Shown piece by piece: positions 6,845 through 14,637 of a stretch of 16,101 nucleotides of DNA. The number at the start of each line of letters is the position of its first letter. Position 1 is the first letter of the stretch. The notes beneath the pieces are model-generated. The model was not told the DNA's origin. It did not search any database and worked only from the letters and a program-made list of their open reading frames with translations. The stretch is from Flemingiibacterium sp045636265 (GTDB lineage Bacteria > Bacillota > Clostridia > Oscillospirales > CAG-272): NCBI GenBank assembly GCA_045636265.1, contig JAZTXD010000048.1, positions 1 to 16,101 of the forward strand, read 5' to 3'. Both the position numbers and the translations under genes were made by a program.

Positions 6845-8017
6845 TTAGGGTTTAACGTAGTCAAGAGGATTAACGGCACTGCCGTTGGCGTACATATTAA
6901 GGTTAAGGTGTGCGCCTGTTGTATATCCTGATGTTCCCACATTGGCGATAACTTGTCCCTTTGTTACCTTGTCGCCCACCTTTACGTGGTATCTTGACAG
7001 ATGCGAGTAGAACGAGGCGATACCACCGCCGTGACTCACTGTTATAAAATATCCGTCTGCGTAGTTGTATGAACACTCAACAACAATGCCGTCATTGATT
7101 GCATATATATCAGTTCCGTAAGGTGCAGGTATATCGATACCGACATGAAACTGGTCTTTTCCAGTAACGGGATGTATACGCCAGCCAAAGCCGCTCGAAA
7201 CTCTTGAATGTTTTTGCGGAAGCGGCCAGACAAACTCTCCCCCCACATAGCTTTGGTTTGTAGTCTTGTCGAGATTTGCGAGAAGTTCCTCGCGTTTCTT
7301 TTCATACTCGCGCTCAATTGCCTCAACATTTTCGAGGTCTTTTTCTGCTGTAGCAAGCTTGTTTTCGCTTGTCGCAACAAATTTATTGGCGTCCTTCTGT
7401 GCCTTTTCAAAATCCTTTTTACGAACCTCAAGCGTTTTCATTTGCTCATCAAGCTTCGCCTTCGATTCTGTCAGTTCTGCGCGAAGAGCTTCAAGCTCAT
7501 CAATACTGCTGTTATATGAATCAAGAAGCTTCGCGTCATACTCAAGCATGCACATAAAACGGTCGATTTCCGTAAAAAGCTGTGTAAGTCCCTGGGCATC
7601 AAAAATCAAGGCAAGGATATCAATGTTCCCATCCTCACGCTTTGCGCGTATGCGCTCGCGCACAACAGAATACGCCTCGTCAAGTTTCTGCTTTTCCGAT
7701 TCTATTTCAATATTTTTCTCATTTATTTTTTCGCTGTAACCGTCAATCAATGCAATTATTGCATCTATTTCAACGCTGAGCGAATATATTTTGTTGTCAA
7801 TAGCCTGTTTTTTTGCAAGTGCGTCGGCATAATTCTTCTCCGCATTGCTGAGCGCCTGCTCTGCGTTTTCTCGGGATGCACTCGCCGCTGCGAGCATATC
7901 CTCGAGCTCCGAAAGCTCAGAGTTTGTTCCGGCTGCGGCATGCATCATAACGCCGCTCGCCGTGAGCGAAAGAAGCACAGAAAGTATAAAAATCAGGCAC
8001 AGTATTCTTTTAAACAA
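6845..8017 (-). CDS. Secreted coiled-coil M23 (LytM) protein, probably degenerate
   Basis: This 390-residue protein has a signal peptide (about 1-29, ending HAAAG), a long Glu/Lys-rich coiled coil with a hinge (about 33-255), and a C-terminal LytM domain (about 260-390). The plan matches PcsB/CwlO/EnvC-like proteins, which cut peptidoglycan cross-links or activate hydrolases outside the membrane, often under FtsEX control. FHVGIDI gives ligands His291 and Asp295, and YSHL gives His339. The usual HLHFE motif reads HLNLN (370-374): His370 stays, but the metal-binding second His is Asn372. Loss of zinc binding is therefore likely, pointing to a regulatory role or weak activity. Translation starts at TTG 8017, with AAGGTAGGGG just upstream and an in-frame stop 24 bases before it. 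It is the first gene of the operon from the 8061-8089 promoter. Confidence 0.9.
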   Translation of the reverse strand: MFKRILCLIFILSVLLSLTASGVMMHAAAGTNSELSELEDMLAAASASRENAEQALSNAEKNYADALAKKQAIDNKIYSLSVEIDAIIALIDGYSEKINEKNIEIESEKQKLDEAYSVVRERIRAKREDGNIDILALIFDAQGLTQLFTEIDRFMCMLEYDAKLLDSYNSSIDELEALRAELTESKAKLDEQMKTLEVRKKDFEKAQKDANKFVATSENKLATAEKDLENVEAIEREYEKKREELLANLDKTTNQSYVGGEFVWPLPQKHSRVSSGFGWRIHPVTGKDQFHVGIDIPAPYGTDIYAINDGIVVECSYNYADGYFITVSHGGGIASFYSHLSRYHVKVGDKVTKGQVIANVGTSGYTTGAHLNLNMYANGSAVNPLDYVKP

Positions 8018-8060
8018 TGTGACCCCTACCTTAAAGCATAGTTATACATTATAATATATT

Positions 8061-8089
8061 ATTATATAACACTTACCGCATTTTGTCAA
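8061..8089 (-). promoter_or_regulatory. Consensus sigma-A promoter of the M23-lepA-hemW operon
   Basis: On the minus strand TTGACA (8084-8089) and TATAAT (8061-8066) are separated by 17 bases, a perfect consensus. It is placed to drive the M23 gene at 8017 and the four genes after it. Confidence 0.88.
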
Positions 8090-8111
8090 GTGCCGTGCAG
8101 CAGGAAGATGC

Positions 8112-8148
8112 AAAAAGGCTTCGGTCGTATTTGAACCAAAGCCTTTTT
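8112..8148 (-). terminator. Bidirectional terminator after the DeoR regulator
   Basis: A 10-bp stem (8112-8121 with 8139-8148), one C-A mismatch, then 3 bp around a 9-nt loop. The stem ends in a run of five T on both strands. It starts 1 base past the regulator's stop and keeps its transcript from entering the M23 operon promoter. Confidence 0.85.
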
Positions 8149-8149
8149 C

Positions 8150-8911
8150 TTATTCACAAACCACAAACGAAACGCCGCATTTTTCAAAAGCCGCGCGTGT
8201 TTTTGCCGTCACTTCTCCGCCGCATAGGATAACATCAAGCCGCGATGCCGGGCAAACAGATACGGATGCATCAGACTCGATCGCATCGGCGGTGTACACA
8301 CCTATCGCACGTCTTGCGCTGTCAATTACCGCGCTATACAGTAAAAGTGCCGGCATCTGCTTTACCGAGAGTCCGAATGCGGGCGAGATGCCGTCCGATG
8401 TAACAAACGCTTTGTCAAATCTGAAGCGGCGTATCATCTCGCATGTGAAGGCATCCGTCGCAGTGCCGTTTTTGTCAATCTCTCCACCGCAAAACGTTAC
8501 CGAAACATTTGAAAGGTGACGCAGTATCTCGGCAATGACAATTGAATTTGTTACAACACGCCCCCCGTGCATATCGGGAAACATCTTCGCCATCATAGTG
8601 CCAAGCTCCCCCGACGGAATGAATATCAAATCATTTTCCGATATCAGCGACAGTGCATATTTTACCACCGACATTGCTTTGCCGTTTGTGTCCTGCGTCA
8701 GAGCCGCACGTGCTCTTCCGATTGAAAGCTCGCCAACCGGTATCGCGCCGCCGTGTGTTCGCCTCAGCTTCCCCTGCTCCTCAAGCAGCCTCAGGTCACG
8801 CTTGGCGCTGTCGTAGCTTATATCAAACGCCTTTTGTATCTCTGCCGTTGTTACACTGCCTTGCTTTGCAAGCAGGTCAAGTATTGCCTGATGTCGCTCT
8901 TCTATAAACAT
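8150..8911 (-). CDS. DeoR/GlpR-family transcriptional regulator
   Basis: This 253-residue protein has an N-terminal DeoR winged helix-turn-helix (RHQAILDLL through KLRRTHGGA, about 6-56) and a C-terminal ISOCOT-type sensor domain (about 75-250) that in this family binds a phosphorylated sugar or similar metabolite. The family's usual D-x-GTT phosphate loop near residue 98 is PSGELGT here, so ligand binding may differ. TNSIVIAE (121-128) and GGE (142-144) fit the fold. ATG 8911 has AGGAG 6-7 bases upstream; an earlier in-frame start at 8965 has none and lies near the promoter -10. It is a single-gene unit, divergent from the S1 gene, with no sugar genes nearby, so its regulon cannot be inferred beyond possible self-control. 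Confidence 0.9.
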   Translation of the reverse strand: MFIEERHQAILDLLAKQGSVTTAEIQKAFDISYDSAKRDLRLLEEQGKLRRTHGGAIPVGELSIGRARAALTQDTNGKAMSVVKYALSLISENDLIFIPSGELGTMMAKMFPDMHGGRVVTNSIVIAEILRHLSNVSVTFCGGEIDKNGTATDAFTCEMIRRFRFDKAFVTSDGISPAFGLSVKQMPALLLYSAVIDSARRAIGVYTADAIESDASVSVCPASRLDVILCGGEVTAKTRAAFEKCGVSFVVCE

Positions 8912-8955
8912 TGTGCACTCCTGTTTATTAACGGTTTTATGATAACTGTATAAAT

Positions 8956-8984
8956 ATTTTATCACGAATGTTCACGCTTGTCAA
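8956..8984 (-). promoter_or_regulatory. Promoter of the DeoR-family regulator
   Basis: On the minus strand TTGACA (8979-8984), 17 bases, then TAAAAT (8956-8961). It lies 45 bases before the regulator's ATG. Confidence 0.75.
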
Positions 8985-8994
8985 CGTTTTTGAC
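8980..8994. promoter_or_regulatory. Candidate operator over the deoR -35 box
   Basis: GTCAA (8980-8984) and TTGAC (8990-8994) form an inverted repeat with a 5-base centre, overlapping the -35 box of the regulator's promoter. Two TCACG copies lie nearby (8962-8966 and 8972-8976). This could be an autoregulatory site. The S1 gene's own promoter was not found in 8995-9087, which otherwise holds nothing I can name. Confidence 0.3.
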
Positions 8995-9087
8995 TTTGTC
9001 CCCTCAATTATTTTTCCACCGCTTACTCATATTCTTGTGAGGTGCGCCATAGACTGTAGCGTACAACACAAAAACGGAGGAATAACA

Positions 9088-10032
9088 ATGACACAAGCAT
9101 ATTATACCGAAGGACAGCTTATAAATACCCACGAAAACCGCGAATACATTTCAAGCATCGAGGGACTTGAGCGCGCAATGTATGAGGGGCGCATACTTGA
9201 GGGAGTCGTCATCCGCGCCCAGGGCGCACAGTCGCTCACAGTGGAGCTCGGTGAGTTCACGGGAACTATCGAACGCGACGAGGTTCAGCTTACCGACAAG
9301 GAGCCGGTGAAGGATATCGCGGTCATAACCCGTGTCGGCAAGCCGGTCTGCTTTAAGGTGACGCAGATTGAGAGAAAACGTGTAGGCGCACCGGTCATCA
9401 CACTATCGCGCCGCGCGGCACAGCTTGAATGTGCACAAAATTATCTGGCAGGCCTTGTTCCGGGCGATGTTATCGGCGCAAAGGTGACGCATATCGAACA
9501 GTTCGGCGCATTTGTTGACGTTGGATGCGGCATCGTTTCGCTGTTAACTATTGATTCAATGTCGGTGTCCCGCATTTCGCATCCGTCTGAAAGACTGTCG
9601 GTGGGATGCGAGGTGAATGTTGCAGTCCGCTCGGTTGAGAAAAACGATTCGGGGCTTCCGATAAGACTTTTTGTGTCAAGGCGCGAGCTTCTTGGAACAT
9701 GGGAAGAGAACGCGGCACTTTTCTCTGTGGGGCAAACGGTGACGGGAACCGTGCGAAGTGTTGAGCCGTACGGAATCTTTGTTGAGCTGACGCCAAATCT
9801 CGCAGGACTTGCGGAGTACCGCGAGGGAGTGAGCGTGGGACAGACTGCGGCGGTGTACATAAAAAATATCATTCCCGAGAGAATGAAGATAAAGCTTGTG
9901 ATCATAGACTCTCACAAAGCGGTGTCGGCACCGGCACAGCGTGTCGGTATCGTATCAGATGAGAGGCACATATCCCATTGGGTATACTCACCGGAGTGCT
10001 GTGAGCGTTTGATAGAAACTGTTTTTGAATAA
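9088..10032 (+). CDS. S1-domain RNA-binding protein (short RpsA-like)
   Basis: This 314-residue protein holds three S1-type OB-fold modules at about 33-108, 124-199 and 213-275. The last two are clear: GDVIGAKVTHIEQFGAFVDV (126-145) and VTGTVRSVEPYGIFVEL (218-234). S1 modules bind single-stranded RNA, and proteins of this size in Bacillota resemble a trimmed ribosomal protein S1. I place it in translation or RNA metabolism rather than calling it RpsA. The last ~35 residues, including SHWVYSPE, are outside the S1 fold. ATG 9088 is preceded by CGGAGG at 7 bases; the longer frame from 8968 has no such site. It is a single-gene unit ended by the terminator at 10038. Confidence 0.88.
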   Translation: MTQAYYTEGQLINTHENREYISSIEGLERAMYEGRILEGVVIRAQGAQSLTVELGEFTGTIERDEVQLTDKEPVKDIAVITRVGKPVCFKVTQIERKRVGAPVITLSRRAAQLECAQNYLAGLVPGDVIGAKVTHIEQFGAFVDVGCGIVSLLTIDSMSVSRISHPSERLSVGCEVNVAVRSVEKNDSGLPIRLFVSRRELLGTWEENAALFSVGQTVTGTVRSVEPYGIFVELTPNLAGLAEYREGVSVGQTAAVYIKNIIPERMKIKLVIIDSHKAVSAPAQRVGIVSDERHISHWVYSPECCERLIETVFE

Positions 10033-10037
10033 ATGCT

Positions 10038-10072
10038 GTCGCCTCACTGCTTTAGGTGGGGCGACCTTTTTT
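10038..10072 (+). terminator. Terminator after the S1-domain gene
   Basis: A 10-bp stem (10038-10047 with 10056-10065, one T-G pair), followed by C and six T. Confidence 0.88.
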
Positions 10073-10124
10073 ATCACATTTTACCAAAATTCGGGTTGTC
10101 CAACTAAAATATTCACAAAACCTA

Positions 10125-10153
10125 TTGCATTTTTTGGGGTTTTAGTGTATAAT
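10125..10153 (+). promoter_or_regulatory. Sigma-A promoter of the cytidylate-kinase-like gene
   Basis: TTGCAT (10125-10130), 17 bases, TATAAT (10148-10153). The gene's ATG follows 31 bases later, with GGGAGG as its ribosome binding site. Confidence 0.8.
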
Positions 10154-10184
10154 AATATCAATAAATACGAATGGGAGGTTTGAA

Positions 10185-10820
10185 ATGAACTCTAATCTTG
10201 TTATAACTATCGGCAGACAGTACGGAAGCGCCGGACGGTATATTGGCGAAGAGCTTGCGAAAAAGCTCGGCATAAAAATATACAACAATGAGCTCATTAC
10301 ACTTGCCGCAAAGAAAAGCGGAATGGCTCATCATGTGGTCGGTGAAGCTGATGAAAAAGCAACGAACAGCCTTCTCTACACGCTCGCTATGGGCAGCTCC
10401 TTCTGGGGCGGAAACGCCGGCGTGGCGTTTGATATGCCCATCAACGATAAGCTTTTCGTAACTCAATCCGATATAATCAAGGAGCTTGCCGACGAGGGAC
10501 CGGGCATATTTATCGGTCGCTGTGCGGATTACGTGCTTCGCGGATATCCGAACCTCGTAAAGATTTTTATCCACGCGCCGCTCGATTTCAGAGCACAGCA
10601 CGTGTGTGAATACCACGATGTAAAGCCGGAAAAAGCGAAGGATATCATTATAAAAACCGATAAGCGCAGAGCAAATTACTACAACTATTACACAGGTCAG
10701 AAGTGGGGCAAGATAGACAACTTTGACCTTGCCGTCGATTCGTCCCGACTCGGCATTGAAACCACGGCTGAAATGCTTTACCAGTATATAGAATTTTACA
10801 AGTCACACAACATGAAATAA
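10185..10820 (+). CDS. Cytidylate kinase-like protein (Cytidylate_kin2 family)
   Basis: This 211-residue protein has the P-loop region of the Cytidylate_kin2 family, ITIGRQYGSAGR (7-18), then IGEELAKKLGIKIYNNELI and a later IFIGRCADYVL. The family is related to CMP kinase, but its true substrate is mostly untested, so CMP phosphorylation is only a possibility. ATG 10185 has GGGAGG 6 bases upstream. It follows an S1-domain gene, recalling the cmk-rpsA linkage of many bacteria, yet it has its own promoter. A hairpin without a T tract separates it from the DegV gene, which may be read from the same promoter. Confidence 0.88.
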   Translation: MNSNLVITIGRQYGSAGRYIGEELAKKLGIKIYNNELITLAAKKSGMAHHVVGEADEKATNSLLYTLAMGSSFWGGNAGVAFDMPINDKLFVTQSDIIKELADEGPGIFIGRCADYVLRGYPNLVKIFIHAPLDFRAQHVCEYHDVKPEKAKDIIIKTDKRRANYYNYYTGQKWGKIDNFDLAVDSSRLGIETTAEMLYQYIEFYKSHNMK

Positions 10821-10825
10821 AAATG

Positions 10826-10852
10826 TGGGCTGTCGCCGAAAGCGACAGCCCA
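10826..10852 (+). other. 11-bp GC-rich hairpin without T tract
   Basis: A perfect 11-bp stem (10826-10836 with 10842-10852) with a 5-nt loop lies 5 bases after the kinase stop. CATGTAAG rather than a T run follows, so it is not a classic terminator. It could protect the upstream mRNA end or partly reduce readthrough into the DegV gene. Its arm shares GCTGTCGCC with two other hairpins in the window. Confidence 0.6.
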
Positions 10853-10889
10853 TGTAAGCGTAAGAAACTAAGGAGTTTTAGAAAAAGTC

Positions 10890-11744
10890 ATGAATCAGAA
10901 GGTTATTATTGCAAGCGACTCAACATGTGACCTTTCACAGGAGCTTGTCAGAAGACATTCTGTAAGAATCCTTCCACTTACAGTATCTCTTGGAAATGAG
11001 CATTACCATGACGGAATAGATATTGACCCTGAAAAAATTTATGAGCACTATGAAAAAAACGGCGAACTTCCGAAAACAGCCGCAGTGAACACCCTGGAAT
11101 TCACCGAATTTTTCAAGGAAGCAACCGCAGACGGCAGCGCGGTCGTGCTGTTTACAATAAGCTCGGACATGTCCTCTACATACAGCAACGCATGTCTTGC
11201 GGCAAAGGATTTTGAAAATGTACATATCGTTGACACGAGAAACCTTTCAACCGGAGGCGGACTGCTTGTTTTAATGGCGTGCGACCTTGCAGACGAAGGC
11301 ATACCGGCAAGTGAAATCGCCGAGAGATGCCGTGCTGCAACGGCGAGAGTTGACGCTTCGTTTGTTGTTGACGACCTCGAATTTCTCTATAAGGGCGGAA
11401 GATGCTCGGCACTTGCGGCACTCGGTGCAAATCTTCTCAAATTAAAGCCGTGTATCGGCGTTTCCGACGGAAAAATGGGAGTTGGAAAGAAGTACCGTGG
11501 CAAGTTCGGTATGACTCTGAAAAAATATATCGAGGATCAGCTCAAATATATCGACGACATCGAAACCAAGCGCATTTTCGTAACCCATGCCGGATGCAAC
11601 GAGGAAATCATATCCGCATGCGTTGAGCAAGTGAAGTCATACGGTGTGTTTGACGAGGTGCTTGTTACCCGTGCCGGATGCACGATATCCTCCCACTGCG
11701 GAAGAAACACACTCGGCGTGCTGTTTATACACAAAGAAAAATAA
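10890..11744 (+). CDS. DegV family protein, fatty-acid-binding (FakB-like)
   Basis: This 284-residue protein is a full-length DegV/EDD-fold protein. The family binds a fatty acid; the best-known members, FakB, present it to the kinase FakA to make acyl phosphate for phospholipid synthesis. Seen motifs are SDSTCDL (9-15), TISSDMSSTY (89-98) and VDDLEFLYKGGRCS (160-173). The C-terminal SSHCGRNTLG (267-276) has CGRN where a HTGPG-like loop is common. No FakA partner is in the window. AAGGAG at 10870-10875 lies 14 bases from ATG 10890, longer than usual, but the start fits the family. No separate promoter is seen in the 69-base gap. Confidence 0.9.
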   Translation: MNQKVIIASDSTCDLSQELVRRHSVRILPLTVSLGNEHYHDGIDIDPEKIYEHYEKNGELPKTAAVNTLEFTEFFKEATADGSAVVLFTISSDMSSTYSNACLAAKDFENVHIVDTRNLSTGGGLLVLMACDLADEGIPASEIAERCRAATARVDASFVVDDLEFLYKGGRCSALAALGANLLKLKPCIGVSDGKMGVGKKYRGKFGMTLKKYIEDQLKYIDDIETKRIFVTHAGCNEEIISACVEQVKSYGVFDEVLVTRAGCTISSHCGRNTLGVLFIHKEK

Positions 11745-11748
11745 AAAA

Positions 11749-11774
11749 ACGGGTATCGCAAACGCGGTACCCGT
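11749..11774 (+). terminator. Hairpin between the DegV gene and murD
   Basis: An 11-bp stem (11749-11759 with 11764-11774, one T-G pair) and a 4-nt loop lie just after the DegV stop. The T run is strong only on the minus strand (T7); on the plus strand AAAATATTT follows. I read it as a weak plus-strand terminator that also blocks minus-strand transcripts. Confidence 0.55.
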
Positions 11775-11794
11775 AAAATATTTCCTCAATTCTG

Positions 11795-11823
11795 TTTACA
11801 ATCCGCCAAAAATATGATATACT
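11795..11823 (+). promoter_or_regulatory. Sigma-A promoter of murD
   Basis: TTTACA (11795-11800), 17 bases, TATACT (11818-11823). The in-frame ATG at 11828 would lie at or before the transcript start, which supports the ATG at 11861 for murD. Confidence 0.8.
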
Positions 11824-11860
11824 GTTTATGTATGCAAATTTTAATATTCAGAGGGATAAT

Positions 11861-13267
11861 ATGTCAAAACTTACTGAATTCAAGAAATATATAAACGGCA
11901 AGCACGCGAGCGTTGTGGGAATCGGTGTTTCAAACACACCCCTTATAGATTTCCTCCTTGGATGCGGTGCAAAAGTTACCGCACGCGACATCAAAACCCA
12001 TGACAAGCTCGGCGCTCTTGCGGATACGATTGAAGCCAAAGGCGTCACACTCATTCTCGGCGAGGGCTATCTCGAAAATTTCACCGAGGATATAATCTTC
12101 AAGGCGCCCGGAATACGCGGCGACCGCGATGAATTTAAAGCGGCTGTGGCAAAGGGAGCGGTACTCACTTCCGAGATGGAAGTTTTCTTTGAGCTTTGCC
12201 CGTGTAAGATTTTCGGCATCACGGGAAGCGACGGAAAGACCACAACCACGACATTAACATATAAAATGCTCGAAGCAGAGCAGAAAAAGCTCGGCTCCGA
12301 CACTCGTGTATGGGTTGGCGGCAACATCGGCAAGCCTTTGCTTCCGGAGATTGATTCCATTAAGGAAACCGACCTTGCAGTGGTTGAGCTTTCAAGCTTC
12401 CAGCTTCACATGATGAAGAAATCGCCGTTTGCTGCGGCGATAACCAACGTGTCACCAAATCATCTCAACTGGCACACCGACATGGAAGAATACACCGTGT
12501 CAAAAGAAAACATCTTCCTTGGTCAGGGCAACGAGCGACTCGTGCTAAACTTTGGCTGTGAGCTCACACGCAACATGATAAGCCTTGCCAAAGCGCCGGT
12601 GACATATTTCTCCGGTGTTTGTACGCCAACAGGCGCAAATGCGGCTGTGTACGAAGAAAACGGCGTTATAGTTTACCACGGTGCTGACGGCAGCACGGAG
12701 GAAATTCTCCGAGTATCCGACATAAAGATCCCCGGCCGTCACAACGTGGAAAACTACATGACTGCCATCGCGCTGACGCACGGCTTCGTGAGCCGTGACA
12801 CTATCGTGGACATCGCCAAAAATTTTGGCGGCGTTGAGCACAGATGCGAGTTCGTACGCGAGTTTAACGGCGTGAAATATTACAACAGCTCAATAGATTC
12901 AAGTCCTACACGCACAGAGGCGGCACTGCGCTCCTTCAAGGATAAGGTTATCGTTATCTGCGGCGGTTATGACAAGGATATTCCGTATGAGCCGCTTGCG
13001 AAGCCACTTGTTGACTGCACGAAGGCTGTCGTTTTAGTCGGTGCCACCGCACCGAAAATAAAAGCGGCGCTTCTCTCGTATTCCGACTATAACGGAACAC
13101 CGGAAATACTCGAAGCGGACACATTTGAAAATGCCGTGAAAGCGGCAAGGGACGCGGCACATCCGGGCGACACTGTAATTCTCTCCCCTGCATCCGCAAG
13201 CTTTGATATGTTCAAAAATTTTGAAGAGCGCGGAGAGGTTTTCAAAGATATTGTAAACAAATTCTAA
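11861..13267 (+). CDS. murD: UDP-N-acetylmuramoylalanine--D-glutamate ligase (MurD)
   Basis: This 468-residue cytosolic Mur ligase adds D-Glu to UDP-MurNAc-L-Ala using ATP, the second amino-acid step of peptidoglycan precursor synthesis. It has an N-terminal Rossmann-like domain (1-~110), the ATP-binding P-loop GITGSDGKTT (119-128), TNVSPNHLNWH (195-205) with Lys215 in the carbamylated-lysine position, and a C-terminal domain. The signature that in E. coli-type MurD reads NDSKATN is NSSIDSSPTRT here (342-352), a divergence I think occurs in some clostridial MurD proteins. ATG 11861 has AGAGGG 5 bases upstream; 11828 is rejected because it lies at the promoter. The YnbB-like gene follows after 22 bases. 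Confidence 0.92.
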   Translation: MSKLTEFKKYINGKHASVVGIGVSNTPLIDFLLGCGAKVTARDIKTHDKLGALADTIEAKGVTLILGEGYLENFTEDIIFKAPGIRGDRDEFKAAVAKGAVLTSEMEVFFELCPCKIFGITGSDGKTTTTTLTYKMLEAEQKKLGSDTRVWVGGNIGKPLLPEIDSIKETDLAVVELSSFQLHMMKKSPFAAAITNVSPNHLNWHTDMEEYTVSKENIFLGQGNERLVLNFGCELTRNMISLAKAPVTYFSGVCTPTGANAAVYEENGVIVYHGADGSTEEILRVSDIKIPGRHNVENYMTAIALTHGFVSRDTIVDIAKNFGGVEHRCEFVREFNGVKYYNSSIDSSPTRTEAALRSFKDKVIVICGGYDKDIPYEPLAKPLVDCTKAVVLVGATAPKIKAALLSYSDYNGTPEILEADTFENAVKAARDAAHPGDTVILSPASASFDMFKNFEERGEVFKDIVNKF

Positions 13268-13289
13268 TATAACGAAAAGGACACATAAA

Positions 13290-14537
13290 ATGAACAGCAC
13301 AGATTTATACGCTCTCGCCGCTAAGGCGGAAGCAGAGCTTTCGGGTATATTTGCGGACATTGACCGCGTATCGTTTGAGAACACAAAAAGGGTAATGGAC
13401 GCCTTCAGAAACAACCGTGTTGACGAGTCCTGCTTTGCCGGAACGAGCGGATACGGTTACGATGACAAGGGCCGTGATACGCTTGACAGAATATACGCCG
13501 AGGTGTTCGGCGCAGAGGCGGCGTTCGTGCGCCACAGCATCGTCAACGGCACGCAGGCTATCGCCATTGCACTGTACGGACTGCTCCGTCCCGGTGATAT
13601 TATGCTCTCGGTATCCGGCAAGCCTTATGACACACTTGAAGAGGTCATCGGCATCGCGGGTGAGAGCGGCAACGGCTCTCTTAAGGATTTCGGTGTGGAG
13701 TACCGTCAGGTCGACCTTAAGGATGGCGGCGTGGACTTTGACAGCATTGAAAAAGAACTTAAGGACGGCGGTGAGCGCGTAAAAATAGTGTTCCTCCAGC
13801 GCTCAAAGGGATATATGAACCGCCCCACGCTCACAGTTGCCGAAATAGGCGAGGTTGCAAGCTTCGTAAAGGCGCGTTCCGGCGCTTATGTCGTGGTTGA
13901 CAACTGCTACGGTGAGTTCACCGAAACGTGTGAACCCTGCGCAGTAGGTGCGGACCTTATAATGGGTTCGCTTATCAAAAATCCGGGCGGCGGAATTGCC
14001 GAATCCGGCGGATATATCGCAGGAAGCGCCAAGGCTGTGGAGCTTGCAAGCTACAGACTCACAACAGTCGGCGTTGGACTCGAGTGTGGAGCCTCACTTG
14101 GCAACAACAAGAGCCTCTACAAAGGCTTCTTCTTCGCGCCCCACGTCACAGCGCAGGCACTCAAAACCGCGCACCTTGCGGCGTATATTTTCGAAGCACT
14201 CGGATGCGACGTTAATCCCAAATGGAACGAGCGCCGCGCGGATATAATTCAGGCGATAATTCTAGGCAAGCCCGAAAGACTTGTTGCGTTCTGCCAGGGG
14301 ATACAGAGCGGCTCGCCGATAGACTCCTACGTTTCCCCCGAACCGTGGGATATGCCGGGATATACAAGCCAGGTCATAATGGCGGCAGGTGCGTTCACAC
14401 AGGGCTCATCAATAGAGCTGTCTGCGGACGGTCCCATGCGTGAGCCGTACACGGCGTTCATGCAGGGCGGACTTACTTATGAGAGCGGAAAGCTCGGAGT
14501 GCTCGCAGCGGCGGAGCGTTTGCTGTCTGTGCTGTAA
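13290..14537 (+). CDS. PLP enzyme of the YnbB / Met gamma-lyase-like family
   Basis: This 415-residue protein belongs to the family annotated as methionine gamma-lyase family or aluminium resistance protein (B. subtilis YnbB), fold-type I PLP enzymes of uncertain reaction. The Schiff-base lysine is probably Lys230 in GSLIKNPGGG (226-235), and Asp204 in VDNCYGEF (203-210) would hold the pyridine nitrogen. The N-terminal FAGTSGYGYDD (49-59), RHSIVNGTQA (81-90) and QRSKGY (170-175) are typical of the family. Length is normal and no key residue is missing. ATG 13290 has AAAAGGA 8 bases upstream. It is probably cotranscribed with murD, but the substrate is unknown and no link to cell-wall synthesis can be shown. 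Confidence 0.9.
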   Translation: MNSTDLYALAAKAEAELSGIFADIDRVSFENTKRVMDAFRNNRVDESCFAGTSGYGYDDKGRDTLDRIYAEVFGAEAAFVRHSIVNGTQAIAIALYGLLRPGDIMLSVSGKPYDTLEEVIGIAGESGNGSLKDFGVEYRQVDLKDGGVDFDSIEKELKDGGERVKIVFLQRSKGYMNRPTLTVAEIGEVASFVKARSGAYVVVDNCYGEFTETCEPCAVGADLIMGSLIKNPGGGIAESGGYIAGSAKAVELASYRLTTVGVGLECGASLGNNKSLYKGFFFAPHVTAQALKTAHLAAYIFEALGCDVNPKWNERRADIIQAIILGKPERLVAFCQGIQSGSPIDSYVSPEPWDMPGYTSQVIMAAGAFTQGSSIELSADGPMREPYTAFMQGGLTYESGKLGVLAAAERLLSVL

Positions 14538-14549
14538 TATAGTAATTGC

Positions 14550-14637
14550 GGACAGTCGAGGACGCCTGTCCCTACAAATTCGAAACTGCAAAAGGACAGT
14601 CGAGGTCGCCTGTCCCTACAAAATTGAAACTGCAAAA
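14550..14637 (+). repeat. Two 44-bp tandem repeats before the CDF gene
   Basis: Copies at 14550-14593 and 14594-14637 differ at 3 of 44 positions. Each can fold GGACAG/CTGTCC (6 bp) and ends CTGCAAAA. The next bases, GGAC, repeat the start of the unit. The run AAAAGGA at 14634-14640, at this junction, is the CDF gene's Shine-Dalgarno. Similar GACAGTCGAGG...CCTGTCCCTAC units are, to my recollection, common intergenic repeats in gut Clostridia. They take up most of the 111-base gap, and no promoter is visible. Confidence 0.85.

Noticed and set aside
7266..7739. Plus-strand Ser/Arg-rich frame opposite the M23 coiled coil
   Set aside because: Ser/Arg/Phe-rich translation is the expected antisense of a Glu/Lys/Ala-rich coiled coil.
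8968..9087. N-terminal extension of the S1-domain protein
   Set aside because: No Shine-Dalgarno is found at 8968, the stretch overlaps the divergent promoter region, and CGGAGG precedes ATG 9088.
14550..14637. Tandem repeats considered as a CRISPR array
   Set aside because: The two units are directly adjacent with no spacers, and no cas genes are present.
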